The notes under the pieces are model-generated. The model had not been told where the DNA came from and made no database searches. It saw nothing but the letters and a program-made list of their open reading frames with translations. A stretch of DNA of 64,000 nucleotides from Amoebidium appalachense (lineage: Eukaryota; Ichthyosporea): assembly GCA_963693365.1 (NCBI GenBank), contig CAVNZM010000009.1, positions 2,108,001 through 2,172,000 of the forward strand. The letters run 5' to 3'. Shown here one piece after another: positions 61,985 through 64,000 of this stretch. The position numbers were made by a program, and so were the translations under genes. Positions within the stretch are counted from its first letter, which is position 1. Each line of letters begins with the position of its first letter.

Positions 61985-62969
61985 GGGTTTATGCACTTTG
62001 TATTGCTGCGGACATCGTCGGGGGCCCAGCCTCACTTGACGGCCTACTGTGTTTTCCAGCGCAGCCAATCAAATGCAGCTAGTGACTTATGTACACTGTA
62101 TGCAATAAAACAACCCTATAGTATAGATTATGGATAAGCAGACGCTAGCATTGGTAGCTCCGAGAGAAAGTTAAGACACTGTATCACAATATCATACTGT
62201 GCAGCATTAATAAGGTGATCTAACACGGTCATTTTTTAACGGATATACTGGGGGAGAGAAGTAGAAAAGAGAACAAAGCCGCCCATAACCTCCGGTTCTA
62301 AAAAATTAGCTAACATGTACAGGTCACACTTATTGATAGATATGCATCCGCGACCGACACCAAAAACCGACTACAACGCCAAGACATAATCATTAGCCCA
62401 TTAAATTTCACGAGCACATCACCCGCCTATCGGCCATTGCCCCGACCCATCCACTCTTCCGGCTACACGCATCCCCGCCGGACTCGCCCTCTACCTCTTC
62501 CTTTCGACATCGTCTCTGCCCATTGTCGAGCGATATGCGGAGTGGCTGGCGACTCCACCGGAGGTACAGCTGGACCTTAGTGTGACTATGAATAGTTTAA
62601 AGTCTATGGCTGATAGATACCTTTTTACTTTACGTGTCGAGTGCCTCCCAGTGTTAGGTCAGCAAAAACACCAACTATTAGTAGCCTATATGGCGGATAC
62701 GGTTAGACAATCTCGCTCCTATAAGGATTCGTTTATTCATGATGTTGTGTCGTATAAATATGCAAAGATGATCATGTCTTGGAGAGGGATCCGGAAGGCC
62801 CGGGGGGGAGAGGCGCGCCATATGCGCAAGTCGGCGTCGAATAGTCTGATGGGGGTTTAAAGTGCACTTTGTATTGCTGCGGACATGGTCAGGGGCCCGG
62901 CCGCGGCCCAGCTAGCCTCACTTGACAAGTTGACAGCCTACTGCGTTTTCGAGCGCAGCCAATCAAATG
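61984..62969 (+). repeat. Duplicated ~90-118 bp segment, copies 870 bp apart
   Basis: 61984-62075 and 62852-62969 share GCACTTTGTATTGCTGCGGA, GGGGCCC, CCTCACTTGAC, GCCTACTG and GCGCAGCCAATCAAATG. The second copy has inserted short stretches. A GGATCCGGAAGG word also recurs (61878 and 62787), suggesting a larger, decayed duplicated unit. Confidence 0.75.
62588..62860 (+). CDS. Weak hypothetical ORF (90 aa) within duplicated region
   Basis: The first ATG is at 62588 and the TAA at 62858-62860. The same frame is open back to 62405 without an ATG, encoding IPAGLALYLFLSTSS, YAEWLATPPEV and onward to MADTVRQSRSYKDSF, composition typical of protein. It ends in the duplicated segment. It may be a remnant of a mobile element or of a gene with an upstream exon. 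No family was recognised. Confidence 0.25.
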   Translation: MNSLKSMADRYLFTLRVECLPVLGQQKHQLLVAYMADTVRQSRSYKDSFIHDVVSYKYAKMIMSWRGIRKARGGEARHMRKSASNSLMGV

Positions 62970-64000
62970 AGTCCGCGAAATCTGGCCAGCGGAGTCACAA
63001 CTTTATGGACAGCGTCTCCCATGATCCAACATCCGTAATTATTGTCAAACCACTCAACTTCCAATTTACTTTTTCACACAAAATTCCAAAAATGATTTTA
63101 GTTAATCAAATCATAGCTATATGGTATATCACGTATTTCAGCATCAATTTAATGGCTAACGCATTTAGAAGCGTATGTACATATTAGATCCCTATTGAAT
63201 TGGTTTAGTTATTTAGTAGCCATGAAGTACTTTTTATTGTCAATTGTCAAACAATGGGGTCTACTTTAGGAGGATTATAAGCCTGTGCTCCAAAGTTGAT
63301 CCTGCATTCTTATTGACCATTCCGGAGCCATGACATTTTGCCGTATAATCCTTACTTTATAATTATATTAAGATTTTAAATTTTGTTGTAATTTAAATTG
63401 ATGTATTTTAAGATACTGATTGGTTCACAACGCATCAACTTTGGTAGAATTTTGCCGTATGTAACGTAAGCAACTGATCCCATCCTCTAAAAGCCCTGTC
63501 AACATAATTACACGCATTCCAAAATGTCATATCAGCATACCATCATGCAACCAGTAGCCCAAAAAATCCGAAAAAGAGATACAAAGCACTAGAAATGAGT
63601 TTTCACATCTTCGTGATAGGTTTGAAAAGTTTATGCTCGTTTTCGACTACATACAAGCGTATCCGTCATCTGCCAATATTCATTGTTAGCAATACTTACC
63701 TGTTTGCATTCCGGCCCATGCTAGCTATGCTGCACTTAACCCCAACTCGCAGCTAATTGGCTATGCCTTTAGTAAGACTCGTTTTTCTATTGGCTGATAG
63801 CTTGCTGCAAGGATCACCTACAACCTGTAAACCTTCTCAATCTAATTTAAATCAGCAGATTTTCGATTTTCTTGCGGTTTACGTTTTATAATTTCTTTAC
63901 CGGCGGATTCTGACAGTCTGGAGTAGCTTGTCTCTCTAAAAGATCCAAAACCCCTTTAAGCAATATAGGCCTTTCTCTACAGCTAAAAGACTGTAAAACC

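Larger units (their letters stand above)
60953..64000. other. AT-rich 3' flank of NOX with duplicated segments
   Basis: No confident gene was found and there are almost no microsatellites, apart from a short CA run at 61105-61121. Two pairs of direct duplications are annotated separately. CCAAT/ATTGG motifs occur at about 62064, 62959, 63419, 63757 and 63793. 63000-64000 is AT-rich unique sequence in which I see nothing coding. Confidence 0.7.

Overview
This is a eukaryotic nuclear window. Protein-coding exons of ordinary composition are separated by long GT-AG introns and by spacers filled with microsatellites and homopolymer tracts. I cannot name the organism. A many-exon EF-hand NADPH oxidase, a VTC1-like protein, an FG-GAP propeller protein and two single-finger C2H2 proteins, with introns of 0.3-2.9 kb, fit a unicellular protist with metazoan-like intron density. 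An ichthyosporean-type holozoan would be compatible, but that is a weak inference.

Layout. 1-3099: 3' part of a + strand gene for a probably extracellular protein (proline-rich linker, Cys-rich module, seven FG-GAP-like blades) in three exons. 3100-10336: no confident gene; long G, C, GT and GAGT tracts, then AT-richer unique DNA with CCAAT motifs. 10337-11149: intronless C2H2 protein, + strand. 13436-16756: two-exon gene for a 148-residue basic protein of unknown function, split by a 2.9 kb repeat-filled intron. 16757-22726: repeats and unique DNA, no gene seen. 22727-23185: intronless VTC1-like (DUF202) membrane protein, - strand, with CCAAT motifs upstream. 23186-37527: the largest gene-poor block, holding a 20-bp-period palindrome array and many microsatellites. 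37528-38448: second C2H2 protein, a paralogue of the first, - strand. 38449-44607: mostly unique DNA plus a degenerate ~48 bp minisatellite. 44608-60952: complete 22-exon EF-hand NADPH oxidase, + strand; all exon phases agree, giving 865 codons. 60953-64000: AT-rich, with duplicated segments and one weak open frame.

The genes do not form an obvious pathway. The NADPH oxidase (superoxide production controlled by calcium) and the VTC1-like protein (polyphosphate and vacuolar transport) are membrane proteins, and the two zinc-finger proteins are probable nuclear regulators. The most unusual aspect is the repeats: intron ends are built from (GT)n and (CA)n arrays; some introns carry mutually complementary repeat arms; a diverged repeat family recurs inside the NADPH oxidase introns; C-tracts run into A-tracts in one fixed orientation; and G/GT/GA versus C/CA/CT tracts group into strand-coherent blocks.
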